A stretch of 64,000 bases of DNA. It comes from Cryptomeria japonica (lineage: Eukaryota > Streptophyta > Pinopsida > Cupressales > Cupressaceae). The stretch is taken from positions 484,687,900 to 484,751,899 of the forward strand of contig NC_081406.1 of NCBI RefSeq assembly GCF_030272615.1. Reading direction: 5' to 3'. The position numbers were made by a program, and so were the translations under genes. Under the pieces are notes generated by a model that saw nothing but the letters and a program-made list of their open reading frames with translations, was not told the DNA's origin and ran no database searches. This document shows positions 48,927 to 61,687 of this stretch, piece by piece (position 1 is the first letter of the stretch; every line of letters begins with the position of its first letter).

Positions 48927-50435
48927 TGATAACTCAATGATGAATGGATAGTACTAACCCGGTACTGAGAGGGGGGTGAATCAGTACAGACAAAAATACA
49001 GTCCTAAATTGGTTTGACAATAGACACTTCAAATGACTGGCAAGCAGTAACACGGGTTTGAAATAGAGTGCAACCGGTATTGCTAAGAATGACTAAGACA
49101 AGCATTAACTGGTTGCTCACTTAGATTTTCACTCAACTCAAGACTACACTACTATTTCACCCTTATGCATAAACAAGTAATCTATCATCAGATCATAATA
49201 ACAGCTAATTCAACATGTTTTATTGACAAGCATAAAACACAGAACCATCATATGCTTGACAGACAATAGGAAATCATCACAAGATAAAAGCATCACACAT
49301 GACACACATATTTTTCATGTGGAAACCCAAGTGGGAAAAACCACTATGGGGATAAATACCCACAAGCTTTTTTTTGAACTCTTTAGAAGTCTGCTCTATT
49401 AGGAGCATTGTCTGGTTAAAGAAATTACAATAGGTTCTGCAAGGAACATATCCTGTTAAAGATCACCTGGTTAAGGGATGGCTACAATACCCAGTTAAGG
49501 GTTAAACCCTATTAAAGGTTACCTTGTTAGAGGATTTCAAGAAATCAATAGCTAAAGGATTTCAAACTCAATAGCTTTGAATTACCCTGTTAAAGGATTT
49601 ACAACAAGCCGGTTAAGGCTACCCTATTAAGGGATTTTCCAACTATTCAGGTGGTTAGAGATCAACAGGTATTACAATGATCTGGTAACAGCACTCAATG
49701 CCAATGCAGATCCACTTAAGCTCCTCTTCACCTTTTGCACTTACACTCTGTAGGTATCACTTCTCTTCTTTTTGGTCTGGAAAGAATCACATATCCCTTC
49801 TCTTGGATGCACACACAAAAGTTTTGCCAACAACCTTAGAAAGAGACACAACATCGACCTTATAGGAAAACAGATAGGTTGGTAGCATAAACCCTAAACC
49901 TGTTAGCTTAAGGAATTCAAACGGTTCAATCCTCACCATTGAGAACACTCCATTAATTGCAATAGTCTTGATCCAATCTCAAGACATTCTCCATCGTCCA
50001 TTTTCACTGATTTCATGGTGGCTGATAACCCATCACACGTTATCACTGTTTTACAGACTTCACACATTCCCAAGGTAGATAGGAACAATCTCCTTCATGC
50101 AAGATCCTTCACGCGCACAAGGCTGACGTGGCAACATGATTTGTTCTTCATTACAATGCTAACTCATCACACAATATCACCCATTGAGCCACACAGGCTT
50201 GAAGCACTTAAACCGGAAACCCTAAAGTTGAGACTACCAACCGGTAGTCATACAATGCTTCCATGTGCCGGTTCCCATAACCATATGCCAGTTCACCTTG
50301 AACAAGCACACCTCTTCACTTTGGCACTAATGTTGGTTCACAGTGTTCTACCAGTTCTCACTTCTTCAGCATATTGACATCAATGACAACATACAATATC
50401 GTTATGTCCACATACCGGTTCAGATAATGCCAACA
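48927..50435 (-). repeat. CopD 5' LTR
   Basis: 1509-bp direct repeat of 43008-44521, a few percent different by eye and mainly at transitions, often within ACCGGT words. Confidence 0.93.
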
Positions 50436-50440
50436 CTTTG

Positions 50441-52597
50441 CATACAGTTGAAAATGTTGATTGTATGTATTAACATAGAGTTTTGTGATTGATGGTAGTA
50501 AAGGAAGAGGAAAAAGTGAGTTTGTACAAAAATAGAGGAGGAGTAGGTCTATTGATTTTCTATGAAAAATAAATGCAATTACAAATTGTTAACATTCATT
50601 TGCAAGGTATCATGGAGATACTTATAGATGGATATATATTATACCAAGATGAACTTATAAAGTATTCCCTTAACACGTCTAAGAGATCAATATGAAATTA
50701 TGAATGTTTTAGCTAAATTATGTGGATATGGAATTTAAAGATGATGCTTACCAATGCAGCTTAACAGATATTGCTTATACGTCCATGGAAAGTGGAGCAT
50801 AAGATCCTTAAACAAAACAAATACCAATAGATCCATTTTCTAAAAGATGAAGGAAATTCCTATGAAATAGAAGAATTTTAAATGACGAATTTTATACATG
50901 GCTAAGTAAATAAGATCATACGATAAAAATGGGTGATAAGACATATGTCAAAATAGGCATGCGAGATTAGCGAAATCAAGGAATAGCTCCCAATATCATG
51001 TAACTGAGGAATGTTTCTTGAACTATATTCCTCTTCACAAGTTGGATATTTAGCGTAGTTAGCATGAAGTATAAACTTTAGTTTCAGCGCATTAATTCCA
51101 TAACTGTAATTTCATCAACACCAAGTATAAAATATTTGAGTGTGGTTGGCAAAGGCTCCCATTAATGCAAGATATTTATCATGGATCTTCTTTCCATAAT
51201 GAGTGTGAGGAAGCGATTTAGCAGAAGGAAAGAATGGATCAAACAAGAAAAGCATTGGAGAGTTAAAAGTTCAAATTCCACAACCTTAGCCAATGTGAGT
51301 GTAAGGTTTTTGGGCTCTTCCATCATGGAACAACTTAGTAGAAATTTACATGGCTAGTTATATGCAGTGATTCCAACAAAGAGATAGATATGCATGCAGT
51401 AGGATAATTCAAATTGTTAAATCATACCTAATAAGTTGACATCGTAGTAGAATTTTACACATAATTCTTCAAGTTTTAGCATCTAGTTTTTATGGTAATT
51501 TAACATACCGCTAGGTTGTAAAATGACATATTACTTGGGTGATGCCTCTGTGCATACATTAGCAGAAAGTCTTTCCTCTTTCTCCCAACACATTCTCCTT
51601 TTTCTTCTTCTTGTATGGAACATCCCTATCGATGTTATCTGATGTCTCTGCTGTTTGATTTACCCATCTATTTTTTTTATCTATGTATCCTCCCTTCTTT
51701 CTTTTAACAATGTCAATTCAAGACACTTCCATTTCTCTCCTCAAATTCTTCTTCTCTCTATAGCATTCTGCTATGCCTATTCCACCTTCTTCTCCCAGCC
51801 TCTGTGCGCTTTCATAAGAATCTCACCCATTATATTGAAAAAAAAATCCTAGTGCTTGTGATCATGAAAATCATGCAATCGTGGACTATTAAAAAAACAC
51901 TCCTTAAAATAGGTGTATGAGTAAATTAATCACTTTCTAGCTAACTCCTCTTATCAAATAAGGATTGACTTGCTTTTATAAATAAAATGTCCTTCGCATG
52001 ACCTTCCTACTCATCTTACGTTGCAAAAGTTTTGGTAAATTTATTTTTGTCTAAAATATGTTTTTCTTTAAACTCACATGGAAATTAAACCAAAGAAAAA
52101 GCTTTTGGTTATGTAAAGAAATTCTTACGTTGATTCTACTCTTTCCCAAGAAAAATCAAAACCTTTGCTTTAATTGAAAACTTATTAAAAGCATTGCTTT
52201 TTCTTTGAAAAATATTCTTAAAAAAGATTCTTTCACTTTAATAAACATGCATTTTAAGAAGAAATAAATAATTCATTCTTACTTTTACTCATTTCTTTTG
52301 TTTAATATATTTGTATCTTTTTTAATAATGAATAATGTTCTTTAATTAAAAATGCATTCTTTTTATTTAATATATATAATTAATAAAATTATTAATATAA
52401 TTTTTATTTTTGTTTAATTAATAATAAATAAATTTTATTATTAATATAATTTTCTTATTTTATTTAATTTAAGATTTAAAGGAATCACATATTAATTAAA
52501 ATATTAAAATTATATAATAAAGAATAATATTTTGGGATTATATAAATATACAATTAATTTAATTATAATATTTATGAAAATAATAAGGGTCGTGACA
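50441..52597 (-). repeat. Element G, right part: non-coding, very AT-rich end
   Basis: No gene seen in about 2.2 kb. From about 52260 to 52570 the sequence is almost only A/T (TTAATTAATAATAAATAAAT and similar). It ends GGGTCGTGACA at the TSD. Confidence 0.6.
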
Positions 52598-52602
52598 CAC
52601 AC

Positions 52603-53455
52603 CTTCCTCATCCGCATAGTAGCATGATTTGTCTTTGTTTTTCCTGTACTTATGCTTGTTCTGATAATCATGGTTAGGCCTAAAAGATCTTCTATCTCTT
52701 TCTTCAAATCTTAAATTCCTTTCAGGACATCTAGATGCAAAATGATTTATTTTATTACATGTAAAGCATTTAAAAGGTGATTTTCCTTCATACTTACTTC
52801 ATGTCGGTCCTTTAGGTACTCTTCTAGAAAATAAGGCTTCAAGTTTCTCAAAATCTTCATCTTCTTTCTTCATATCCTCTAGTTCCTTCATATATAAATA
52901 TTTCCAATCATTCTTGTCGGTAGATGATGTAGATGCATGAAAAGCAGGTTCAAATTTTATAGCTCTAGAAGGTCCAAATTCTTGAAGCTCAAAAGCAGAT
53001 CATTTCCCAACCAAGATATCCTTATTAATAGAGGTGTTAGACATAGTTCTCAACCCATTAATTGCAGTAGCCTTCATCTTATAAGCCAGTGGCAAAGCTC
53101 TCAGTACTTTAGAAACTATTTCATCTTCACTCAGAGATCCACCACAACATTGAATTCCCAAAACAATCTCATTAACTCTCTCCATAAAAGAAGTAATCCT
53201 TTCATCTTCTTCCATCTTTAGGTTCTCATACCTCACCTTGTAACCATCAAGTTTAGCAATTTTAACAGTAGGATCACCTTCATTCAGAGTCTCCAATTTG
53301 TCCCTTATAGCCTTTGCAGTTGATTTGTCAGTTAGTCCCATTATTTTCTTATCAGAAAGTGCACACAAAAGGGCTTCTCTAGCTCTACAATCATTCTCAA
53401 GTTCCTTATCCAAGCCTGCAAAAGGAGGATTTCCAGATGCTAGATTAAATTATGT
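52603..53455 (-). pseudogene. CopC gag, N-terminus cut by NL3
   Basis: UBN2-like gag (RITSFMERVNEIVLGIQCCG at about 53140-53200, KVLRALPLAYKMKATAING) and knuckle CFTCNKINHFASRC (about 52725-52770). 53413-53000 is open, with stops at about 52997 and 52800. Its end joins in frame to 41920 once element G is set aside. The start of gag, PBS and 5' LTR are displaced beyond NL3. Confidence 0.85.
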
Positions 53456-54058
53456 TGTTGGTATTTTGTTGATTATGTTGTGATTGTCATTGATGGACAC
53501 ACACTTACTATGAGATCACTTTGAGAATGTAGGAATTATGCTCAACCGGTAATTGTTCCAAACCGGTATCATGTTGTAGTCTTTAGACTATTGCTGTTAT
53601 GCAGAAAGTGTTTACCGATCTCAAGCAGTATAAAGACCCAAGCAGCATAGAGAGATCAAGCAGTTTAAGGATCTCAAGTGGAGTGGAGCAAAGGATCCAG
53701 AAGCGGCAGTTATCTTTTTCCCAGTCTTCAATTTTTGTCAACTGGTAATCCATTAAACCGGTATTACTCTGAGTCACCAACTAGTAATCAAAAAGTTGGA
53801 CAAACTGGTAATACTCTGTGATGAGTTACCAACAAGTATATTTTTGTGATGAGTTACCATCCACCAACACTTTGATGGTGATTTTGTGCCATGTTACCAA
53901 ATGTGTCTAGATACAATGAACCTAGGAACTTGCAATGTAATCCTATTGGACTGACATGAAATCAGATTCCTTTTAAGGACATCAAGTCTAGGGTTTTAAT
54001 AAACGTGTGTAGCTGATAGGGTTCGTGGTGGTTGTGTTAGAATTTCACAAAGGGAGAT
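53456..54058 (+). repeat. NL3 5' LTR, first half
   Basis: Begins TGTTGGTATTTTGTTG. GTGATTGTCATTGATGGACA is similar to the NL1 LTR start. Rich in ACCGGT/ACTGGT words. Interrupted by CopB. Confidence 0.72.
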
Positions 54059-55553
54059 TTTTGGCATTCCAGTAAGTTTGTTGGTATGAGGATATTGAGA
54101 AGGTTGTTGAAGATTATGGATATAACTGAGAAAGGATGATTACTGTCTTAATAATATTATTTTGTCACTGATGTCAAGCAATTGATTTTCTGATTTAGTA
54201 TGATGTTACCATATCTTAATGAGTATATTTTCATAAGTATAAAGATGTTGGTAAGTGACATAGAAAGAATGAAAATGAAGGGGAGTAATAAGTTATTCAA
54301 TGGGCAATTGTTACCAAGTAAGACAAAGATGAGATTTTGTTGTTTTGTTATTTTGATATCCTATATAATGAGTATTCGAAGACTGAACATGAAGGAGAAA
54401 ATATTTCATTCAATAGATGATTATAGGTTTGATACTATTCTATGTTACCAAGCGAAGAAGCTATTCGGTAAACCCTAAGGTTATCGATATCAGTTAAAGA
54501 AGGCAGAATATCTATCGAGTAAAGGTTCAGTATTTACCAAGTAACAACTAAGTAATAATAGAATGCATTGGATGGATAAAAGCATTATTAAATGAAGGAT
54601 TCCAATGAGCTGGAGATGTATTGATGATTGGTATGTCGTGCAAGAAGTTTGTTGAAGATCTACGACAACAAAAATACAGGAGTTAGATCTACAACGCAGA
54701 TTCATCGGTCATAACCTAGCACAAGTTCCAAGGAAGGAATACAAGTTCCAAGGTGAGATAAGACATTTTCAGATTGAAGGATACAATGAACCTAGTAAAG
54801 TTTGAAGATCTGATGGCTAAGATTGATCGTGGGAAATGTGATCAAGGAGATTAAGTGGTTAGGAATTGTTTATAAATAAGAAATTCTTGATGAACAATAA
54901 ATGTAGGAAAATAGAAGAATAGTGATACTACATCAGTGATCACCAAGCATAGAAGATTGAATATCCGATTAAAGAACAAATTGAGAAGCCCAGCAAGGAG
55001 CAAGATAAATCTTATGACAAGATTATTTTGAGCACATAGAGTCTTCTTTAGCATTTTAGATGTGAAGTTGCAGATATATCTTATACTATTATTTATTTTG
55101 TAAGTCATAGGAAATGTCTTAACCGAGTGGACCTAATAGTCTCATTTATAAATCCTCTAGCAAGGTAACATTCTGAATGAGTGTTTGAAATCCTTTGACA
55201 AGGTCACTTCTAACAAAGTGCAAGATTCTAACAAATTTGAGGGAAATCCCTTAACCAAGTCACATCTAGCAATGTGTTTATGTAATCTGTAATAGGATTG
55301 GCTTTTAACCAAGCATGCTCTAGAAGGGTATATTTCTTAGTGGGTCCGAAATCCCATAGTGGTTTTTCCCTATTTGGGTTTCCATGTTAAATCAGGTGTT
55401 AAATGTGTTATGATGTTTTAAGTGTATCTGTTTATGAGTTTGAATGATTTACAATCATAGTTGCATATCAGTAAAGGCTATCGAGGTTGAATCTGATGTA
55501 TACAATGATTATTGATTTTTTATGATTCACCCCCCCCCCTCATCTTACTAACA
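54059..55553 (+). repeat. CopB 5' LTR
   Basis: 1495 bp. Its first bases are TTTTGG where the 3' LTR has TGTTGG. Contains AAATCCTYTARCAAGGT-type repeats at about 55090-55320 and TGATTCAC plus an 11-C run before the end. Confidence 0.9.
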
Positions 55554-55555
55554 AT

Positions 55556-55567
55556 TGGTATCAGAGC
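55556..55567 (+). promoter_or_regulatory. CopB primer-binding site
   Basis: TGGTATCAGAGC two bases after the LTR. Confidence 0.92.
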
Positions 55568-55616
55568 TTTGGACTCCGGAAGAAAAATTTAAAGGTACTT
55601 GAGGCAAGATCCGAAG

Positions 55617-58600
55617 ATGTATAAAAGGGATGCACCAAAGCTGAACAAGTCTAGTTTCTCCACATGGCAGAAAAGGATGAAGCTGGACTTATCAGGAATT
55701 GGAGAATATGCAACATACTATCTGGAGAATGATTACAATGCACCTAGCACCTACCCGATGACAATGGAAGAGATAAAGGCAAAGCAAGAACATATTCAAG
55801 CAATGATTGAAATAACATCAACATGAACCGACTCAGAGTTCAATGATCTAGAAGGCTACATTGATGCCAAAGCAATGTGGAACAAGCTTATATCTGTGTA
55901 TGGTGGTGATGAACATGTTCAGAGAGCAAAAGTAGATAGTCTAAGAGGTCAACTTGAATCCATGAGAATGAATGAAGGTGAGAACATAACCCAATACAGT
56001 ACAAGGTTAAAGGAAATTGTCAATCAAATCAAAGGAGTAGGAGGAACTATTGAAGAAAAGGATGTAACAAGTAAGTTGCTTAGAACACTTCTACATGCTT
56101 ATGCCATTTGAGTCTCTGCAATCAATGAATTAAGTCTATACCAAACATGCTAGTCTCTTTGGATGCTACTATCGGTAAGCTACATGCATTTGAGTTAAGT
56201 AATTTTGATAACAGTGGGTCTTCGGTAAATAAAGTTGAATCTGCATTCAGTTCTTTTCATCTTGGTGAATTTGATGATTACATTGATAGAATGTATAAGT
56301 ATACTGAAGGAAATCATAGTGGAGCAAGTGAGAGATTTCACAAAAACATGGAAGAGGTACACAAACTATCTAAGGAAATCAGAAAGCAAGAAGAGTTTGA
56401 AGCATTATTAGCGAGAAGGTTACCAAGAGGCAAAGGTAAGTATAAAGGAAAGTTACCTTTAAAATATTTTAACTGTGATAGAATAGGACATATGGCTTCT
56501 AACTGTCCTGACAAAGAATCTAGTGAAAAGAGAGAATACCAAGATGACAGACAGAAAGACAACCAATACAGAGGACACTGAGACTTTAGAAGGAGAGATA
56601 GAAAGACATTCCTAGTAGCTGATGAGGAATCCAATGATGACAAATCTGATGGGACTGAGATAGAGGAAGTTGTATATGTGGCTATCAAAGATGGATCAGA
56701 TGAAGAAAGGTATGAGGAAAAAGCCTTGATTTCTCATATAAATAAAAAATATTCTTGGATCATAGATAGTGGATGCTCACATCACATGACAGGTGATAAA
56801 CACAAGTTTGTTAAATTAGAAGACTATGATGGAGGTTATGTAAGATTTGGTAATGATGCACCATGTCCGATGAAAGGTAAAGCTTCTATCACACTTCTTG
56901 ACAATGCTAAATGTGATGATGAATATTGGGTTGAAGGTTTGAAATACAATTTGTTGAGTGTAGCATAGCTAAACAATACAAGATACCGAATAAAATTTCA
57001 GAAAGGAAGTGTCAAAGTTCATGACAAACATGGAAATCTGGCTGCTACTGGGACACAAACAAAAGGTAATACATTTTATCTTGACTCAACTTGGAACAAT
57101 TGTCTATATGCTAAAATAGAAGATGCCTGGTTATGGCACAAAAGGTTTTGTCATGTAAATTTTGATAACCTGATCAAAATAAGTAAGAAGCACCAAGTAA
57201 GAGGTCTACCGAGCTTGGAAAAACCTGAGAATGCAATATGCCAAGGATGCCAAATGGGTAAGATGACAAAGTCAAGCTTTACAAGTAAGTCCTATACTTC
57301 TAAAGGAATTTTAGATCTTGTGCACATTGATCTATGTGCTCCTATGAAAGTTCAAAGTTATTTTGGTGATAGATACTTTATATTATTTGTGGATGATTAC
57401 TCAAGGATGATGTCAGTTATGTTTTTAAGAGAAAAATCAGAAGCCTTTCAAATGTTCAAATGGTACAAGGCTAGAGTTGAAAAAGAAACAGGAAGACAGT
57501 TGAAATGTCTAAGATCTGACAGAGGAGGAGAATTCATTTATGATGAATTTAACCTATTTTGCAATGATCATGGTATAAAGAGACAAGTATCTGCACCGAG
57601 AACACCTCAGCAAAATGGGATAGCTAAAAGAAGAAACAAATCAATTGTAGATTGTGCCAGAACCCTGATGATAGAAAAGAGGGTACCTCAAACATTTTGG
57701 AGAGAAGCAATCAGCACTGCAGTTTACACCCTGAACCGAGTACAACTGAAGAAAGGAACTTTGAAGACACCGTATGAAATCTAGTATGACAAGAAACCTA
57801 ATGTAAGTTACTTTAAAATATTTGGAAGTAGATGTTATGTTCACAAAGATGACAAAAATGGAAAGTTTGATCAGAAAAGTGAGGAACGAAACATTTCTTG
57901 GTTATTCTTCTAGAAGTAAAGCATTTAAATGTCTAATCAAATCATCTAACAAAATAGTGGAAAGTGCAAAATGTGAAAATTGATGAATTTGCAGAAAGAA
58001 ATGATGAAGGAAATTCCAAAGAACCAGAAGATTATGAAGAGTTTGTTTATGTTCAATCGAGAAGTCCTAACGAGAAGGTTGATGAAGAAAATACCCAGTT
58101 ACCGAGTGATGAAGAAGATCATACAGATCTTACTGAGCCTTTATTAGTGAAGTATGTCAGAAGAAATCATGCATCAAGTCAAATTATAGGAGATAAGGAT
58201 GATCAAGTGATGAAAAGGAACAAACTAAGACAAAACACATGTCTGATATCTGAATTTGAACCGAGAATAGTAAAAGAGGCATTTAGTAATTAAGATTGGG
58301 TAAATGCTATGACATAAGAGATTAAACAAATCAAGAAGAATGAAACATGGACACTGGTCCCAAGACCAAAAGAGAAAAATGTGATTGGTACAAAGTGGAT
58401 TTTCAAAATGGAAAAGGAGAGGTCATTCAGAATAAAGCAAGACTAGTTTGCAAAGGTTATGCTCAAGAAGAAGGAATATATTATGGTGAGACTTTTTCAC
58501 CTGTGGAAAGACTTGAAGGAGTAAGAACATTGTTGGCATATGCTGCTTGCAAAAATTTCAAAGTATATCAAATGGATGTTAAATCTGCATTTTTAAATGG

Positions 58601-59786
58601 TATACTAGAAGAAGAAGTTTATATTGAATAGCCTGAAGGATTTATTGAAGACAAGAATAAAGATTAGGTATGTAAGTTGAACAAAGCATTATATGGTCTA
58701 AAGAAAGCACCTAGAGCATGGTATGAAAGAATGCACTCTTACTTAATCAAGATTGGATTTATAAGGACAAGCAAAAACAACAACATGTCTATGAAGAATG
58801 ATGAAGACAATGGAATACTGCTTTCAACCATATTTGTTGATGATATTATTTTTTGTGGAAATGACTCTTTATGCAAGAACTTTGGAAATGAAATCTGCAA
58901 AGAATTTGAAATGTCATTAATCAGTGAAATAAAGTATTTTATAGGTTTACAGATACTGTAAATGAAAAATGAGATTTTCATTACTCAATCCAAGTATATA
59001 AAGGAAATCTTGAAGAAATTTGGAATGGAGGATTCTAAACTTGTAAGTACTCCTATGACTACCAATTGTAAACTATCAAAGAGTGATGAATCTGCATCTG
59101 TTGATGAGACACTTTACCGATCTATGATTGGAAAGTTGCAATATGTGGTTCATAGCAGGCCGGATATAGCACATGCAGTAGGTATAGTTGCACAATTTTC
59201 TACAAATCCCAAAGAAACCCATATGACAGCAATCAATAGAATTTTCAGATACTTAAGAGGCAATGAAAATTATGATTTAGTGTATAAAAAAAGGAATGAT
59301 TTTGACTTAAAAGTCTACACTGATGTTGATTGGGCAGGGAACATTGATGATAGGAAAAGCACAAGCGGTGGAGCTTTCTTTCTGGGAGACAGACTAGTAA
59401 GTTGGCTTAGCAAGAAACAAGGATGCATTTCACAGTCAATAGCTGAAGCTGAATATGTCCTTGCAACATTGAATTGTACCAATATTGCATGGATCAAACA
59501 ACTATTGGAAGGAATGAATGAGAAAGTTACCAAGCCTGTAACTATATTCTATGATAATAATAGTGCCATTAACATTTCAAAGAATCTGGTAATGCATTCT
59601 AAGGCAAAGCACATCTCTATAAAGTATCATTATCTCAGAGAATAAGTTTAAGAGAAGAAAGTTGTGTTGGAATATATTAGTTCAAAGGAACAAATAGCAG
59701 ACATTTTCACAAAGCCACTACCAAAGGACACTTTTGAGTATCTCAGAAGTAAGCTAGGGGTCCTACCCCTATCTAGCACTCACTAA
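55617..59786 (+). pseudogene. CopB gag-pol polyprotein
   Basis: Start ATG 55617 (FSTWQKRMKLDL). UBN2-like gag (ITQYSTRLKEIVNQIKGVGG), stop at 55824, frameshift at about 56111-56147. Knuckle FNCDRIGHMASNC with its first Cys changed to Tyr (about 56465-56505). Protease IIDSGCSHHMTGDKHKF (about 56758-56810). Integrase with HIDLCAPM, FVDDYSRMM, SDRGGEF and TPQQNGIAKR (57215-57784). RT with ARLVCKGYAQEEGIYYGE, VYQMDVKSAFLNGILEEE and FVDDIIFCGND (58400-58960), RNase H to the stop at 59786 (DVDWAGNIDDRKSTSGGAFF, YDNNSAINISKN). Stops include 56966, 57782, 58629, 58959 and 59643; frameshifts near 56120, 57880 and 58330. Full domain order but inactive. Confidence 0.92.
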
Positions 59787-60194
59787 CATAGTTTGGTGAA
59801 AGCATCAATTCTATGAATTTATAGATTAACTATTTATGAGTTGATGCTGATTTGCACACTTTAGGAGGTTACCTAAAGTTGTGCAGGAAATAATGATTGA
59901 AGACAAGTTGCTTTGACCAAGACTGAGATGATACATTTGTATTGTCAGCAAGCAAATTACTTCACAAAGGAAGAAATCATGAATTAGTTTTACTTTTTGG
60001 CATTGTTGTCAAAGGGGGAGAAGACTAATTAGTGAAGATTAATAGGTGAAGATAGGATAAGACTAATGACTTGGGTAGAATTCATGGATAACAGGAGAAG
60101 ATTATCAGCAATCTGAATCTGAATCAATTGAAATAAAATCAAGTTCATATTGCAATTAAAAGTTGGTTTTGCCATCAATGCCAAAGGGGGAGAT
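59787..60194 (+). promoter_or_regulatory. CopB 3' non-coding region with two polypurine tracts
   Basis: TTTGGCATTGTTGTCAAAGG plus GGGAGAAG at about 59996-60022 and GCCATCAATGCCAAAGGGGG at about 60171-60190, the second abutting the 3' LTR. No coding potential. Confidence 0.75.
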
Positions 60195-61687
60195 TGTTGG
60201 CATTCTAGTAAGTTTGTTGGTATGAGGATATTGAGAAGGTTGTTGAAGATTATGGATATAACTGAGAAAGGATGATTATTGTCTTAATAATATTATTTTG
60301 TCATTGATGTCAAGCAATTGATTTTCTGATTCAGTATGATGTTGCCATATCTTAATGAGTATATTTTGATAAGTATAAAGATGTCGGTAAGTGACACAAA
60401 AATAATGAAAATGAAGGGGAGTAATAAGTTATTCAATGGGCAACTATTACCGGGTAAGACAATGATGAGATTTTGTTGTTTTGTTATTTTGATATCCTAT
60501 ATAATGAGTATTCAAAGACTGGACATGAAGGAGAAAAGATTTCATTCAATAGATAAATATAGGTTTGATACTGTTCTATGTTACCGAGCAAAGAAGCTAG
60601 TCGGTAAACACTAAGGTTATCGATATCGATTAAAGAAGGAAGAATATCTACCAAGTAAATGTTCAGTATTTACCGAGTAACAACCGAGTAATAACAGAGT
60701 GCATTGGATGGATAAAAGCATTATTAAATGAAGGATTCCAATGAGTTGGAGATGTATAGATGATTGGTATGTTGTGTAAGATGTTTGTTGAAGATCTATG
60801 ACAACGAAAATATAGGAGTTAGATCTACAATGCAGATTCATCGGTCATAACCTAGCACAAGTTCCAAGGAAGTAATACAAGTTCCAAGGTGAGATAAAAC
60901 ATTTTCAGATCGAAGGATACAATGAACCTAGTCAAGTTTGAAGATCTGATGGCTAAGATTGATCATGGGAAATGTGATCAAGGAGATTAAGCATTTAGGA
61001 ATTGTTTATAAATAAGAAATTCTTGATGAGCAATAGATGCGGGCAAATAGAAGAATAATGATACTACAACAGTGATCACTGAGCACATAAGATTCAATAT
61101 CTAATTAAAGAATAGATTGAGAAGCCCAGCAAGGAGTAAGATAAGTCTTATGACAAGATTATTTTAAGCACATAGAGTCTGCTTTAGCATTTCTGATGTG
61201 AAGTTGCAGATATATCTTATACTATTATTTATTTTGTAAGTGACCGGAAATCTCTTAACTAAGTGGACCTAACAGTCTTATTTGTAAATCCTCTAGCAAG
61301 GTAACATTCTGAATGACTATTTGAAATCCTTTGACAAGGTCACTTCTAACGAAGTGCAAGATTCTAACAAATTTGAGGGAAATCCCTTAACCGGGTTACA
61401 TCTAGCAATGTGTTTATGTAATTTGTAACAGGATTGGCTTTTAACTGAGCATACTTTAGAAGGGTATATTTCTTAGTGGGTCTGAAATCCCACAGTGGTT
61501 TTTCCCTATTTGGGTTTCCATGTTAAATCTGGTGTTAAATGTATTATGATGTTTTAAGTGTATCTGTTTATGAGTTTGAATGATTTATAGTCATAGTTGC
61601 ATATCAGTAAAGGCTACCGAGGTTGAATCTAATGTATACAATGATTATTGAGTTTTAATGATTCACCCCCCTCTCATCTTACTAACA
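60195..61687 (+). repeat. CopB 3' LTR
   Basis: Direct repeat of 54059-55553, TGTTGG...CTAACA, with a shorter C-run (CCCCCCTCTCATC) than the 5' copy. Confidence 0.92.

Larger units (their letters stand above)
43008..50435 (-). mobile_element. CopD, best-preserved copia retrotransposon
   Basis: Complete 7.4-kb minus-strand element inserted into element G. LTRs 43008-44521 and 48927-50435 (TGTTGRC...TTATCA), PBS 48913-48924, polypurine tract at 44522, TSD CTTTG. The gag-pol frame is continuous over most of its length apart from stop codons and one late frameshift. Among the youngest layers in the stack. Confidence 0.93.
41926..52597 (-). mobile_element. Element G, probable 3.2-kb solo LTR, split by CopD
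   Basis: Ends TGTAAGGACCACC (41926) and GGGTCGTGACA (52597). Read on the minus strand it starts TGTCACGACCC and ends GGTCCTTACA, a pattern typical of gypsy-type LTRs. With CopD removed, about 3.2 kb of non-coding AT-rich sequence remains (41926-43007 and 50441-52597). No gag or pol similarity and no internal LTR pair found, so a solo LTR from LTR-LTR recombination is the simplest reading. A non-coding non-autonomous element is the alternative. Confidence 0.65.
29901..53455 (-). mobile_element. CopC, copia retrotransposon split by insertions
   Basis: Minus-strand copia inserted in the CopA right LTR. Pieces: 3' LTR (29901-30642 and 37885-38391), 3' non-coding (38392-38732), pol (38733-41920), gag end (52603-53455). 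Interrupted by CopF in the LTR, by solo LTR G in the gag/protease linker and by NL3 in gag. Its 5' LTR is outside the window. Expected TSD is GAACA (29896-29900), which cannot be confirmed. Confidence 0.82.
54059..61687 (+). mobile_element. CopB, copia retrotransposon
   Basis: Complete 7.6-kb plus-strand element with LTRs 54059-55553 and 60195-61687 (about 95% alike by eye), PBS 55556-55567, polypurine tract 60183-60194 and a full gag-pol order. No matching 5-bp TSD: GAGAT on the left, GGTTG on the right. It sits in the NL3 5' LTR. Confidence 0.9.

Noticed and set aside
52260-52570. AT-rich tract as a possible replication origin or matrix attachment region
   Set aside because: No supporting motif. 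It is the end of element G and AT-richness alone is not evidence.
54200-54478. 92-residue frame in the CopB 5' LTR, with a partner at 60336-60614 in the 3' LTR
   Set aside because: Present in both LTRs only because they are repeats; composition is random-like and no motif is seen.
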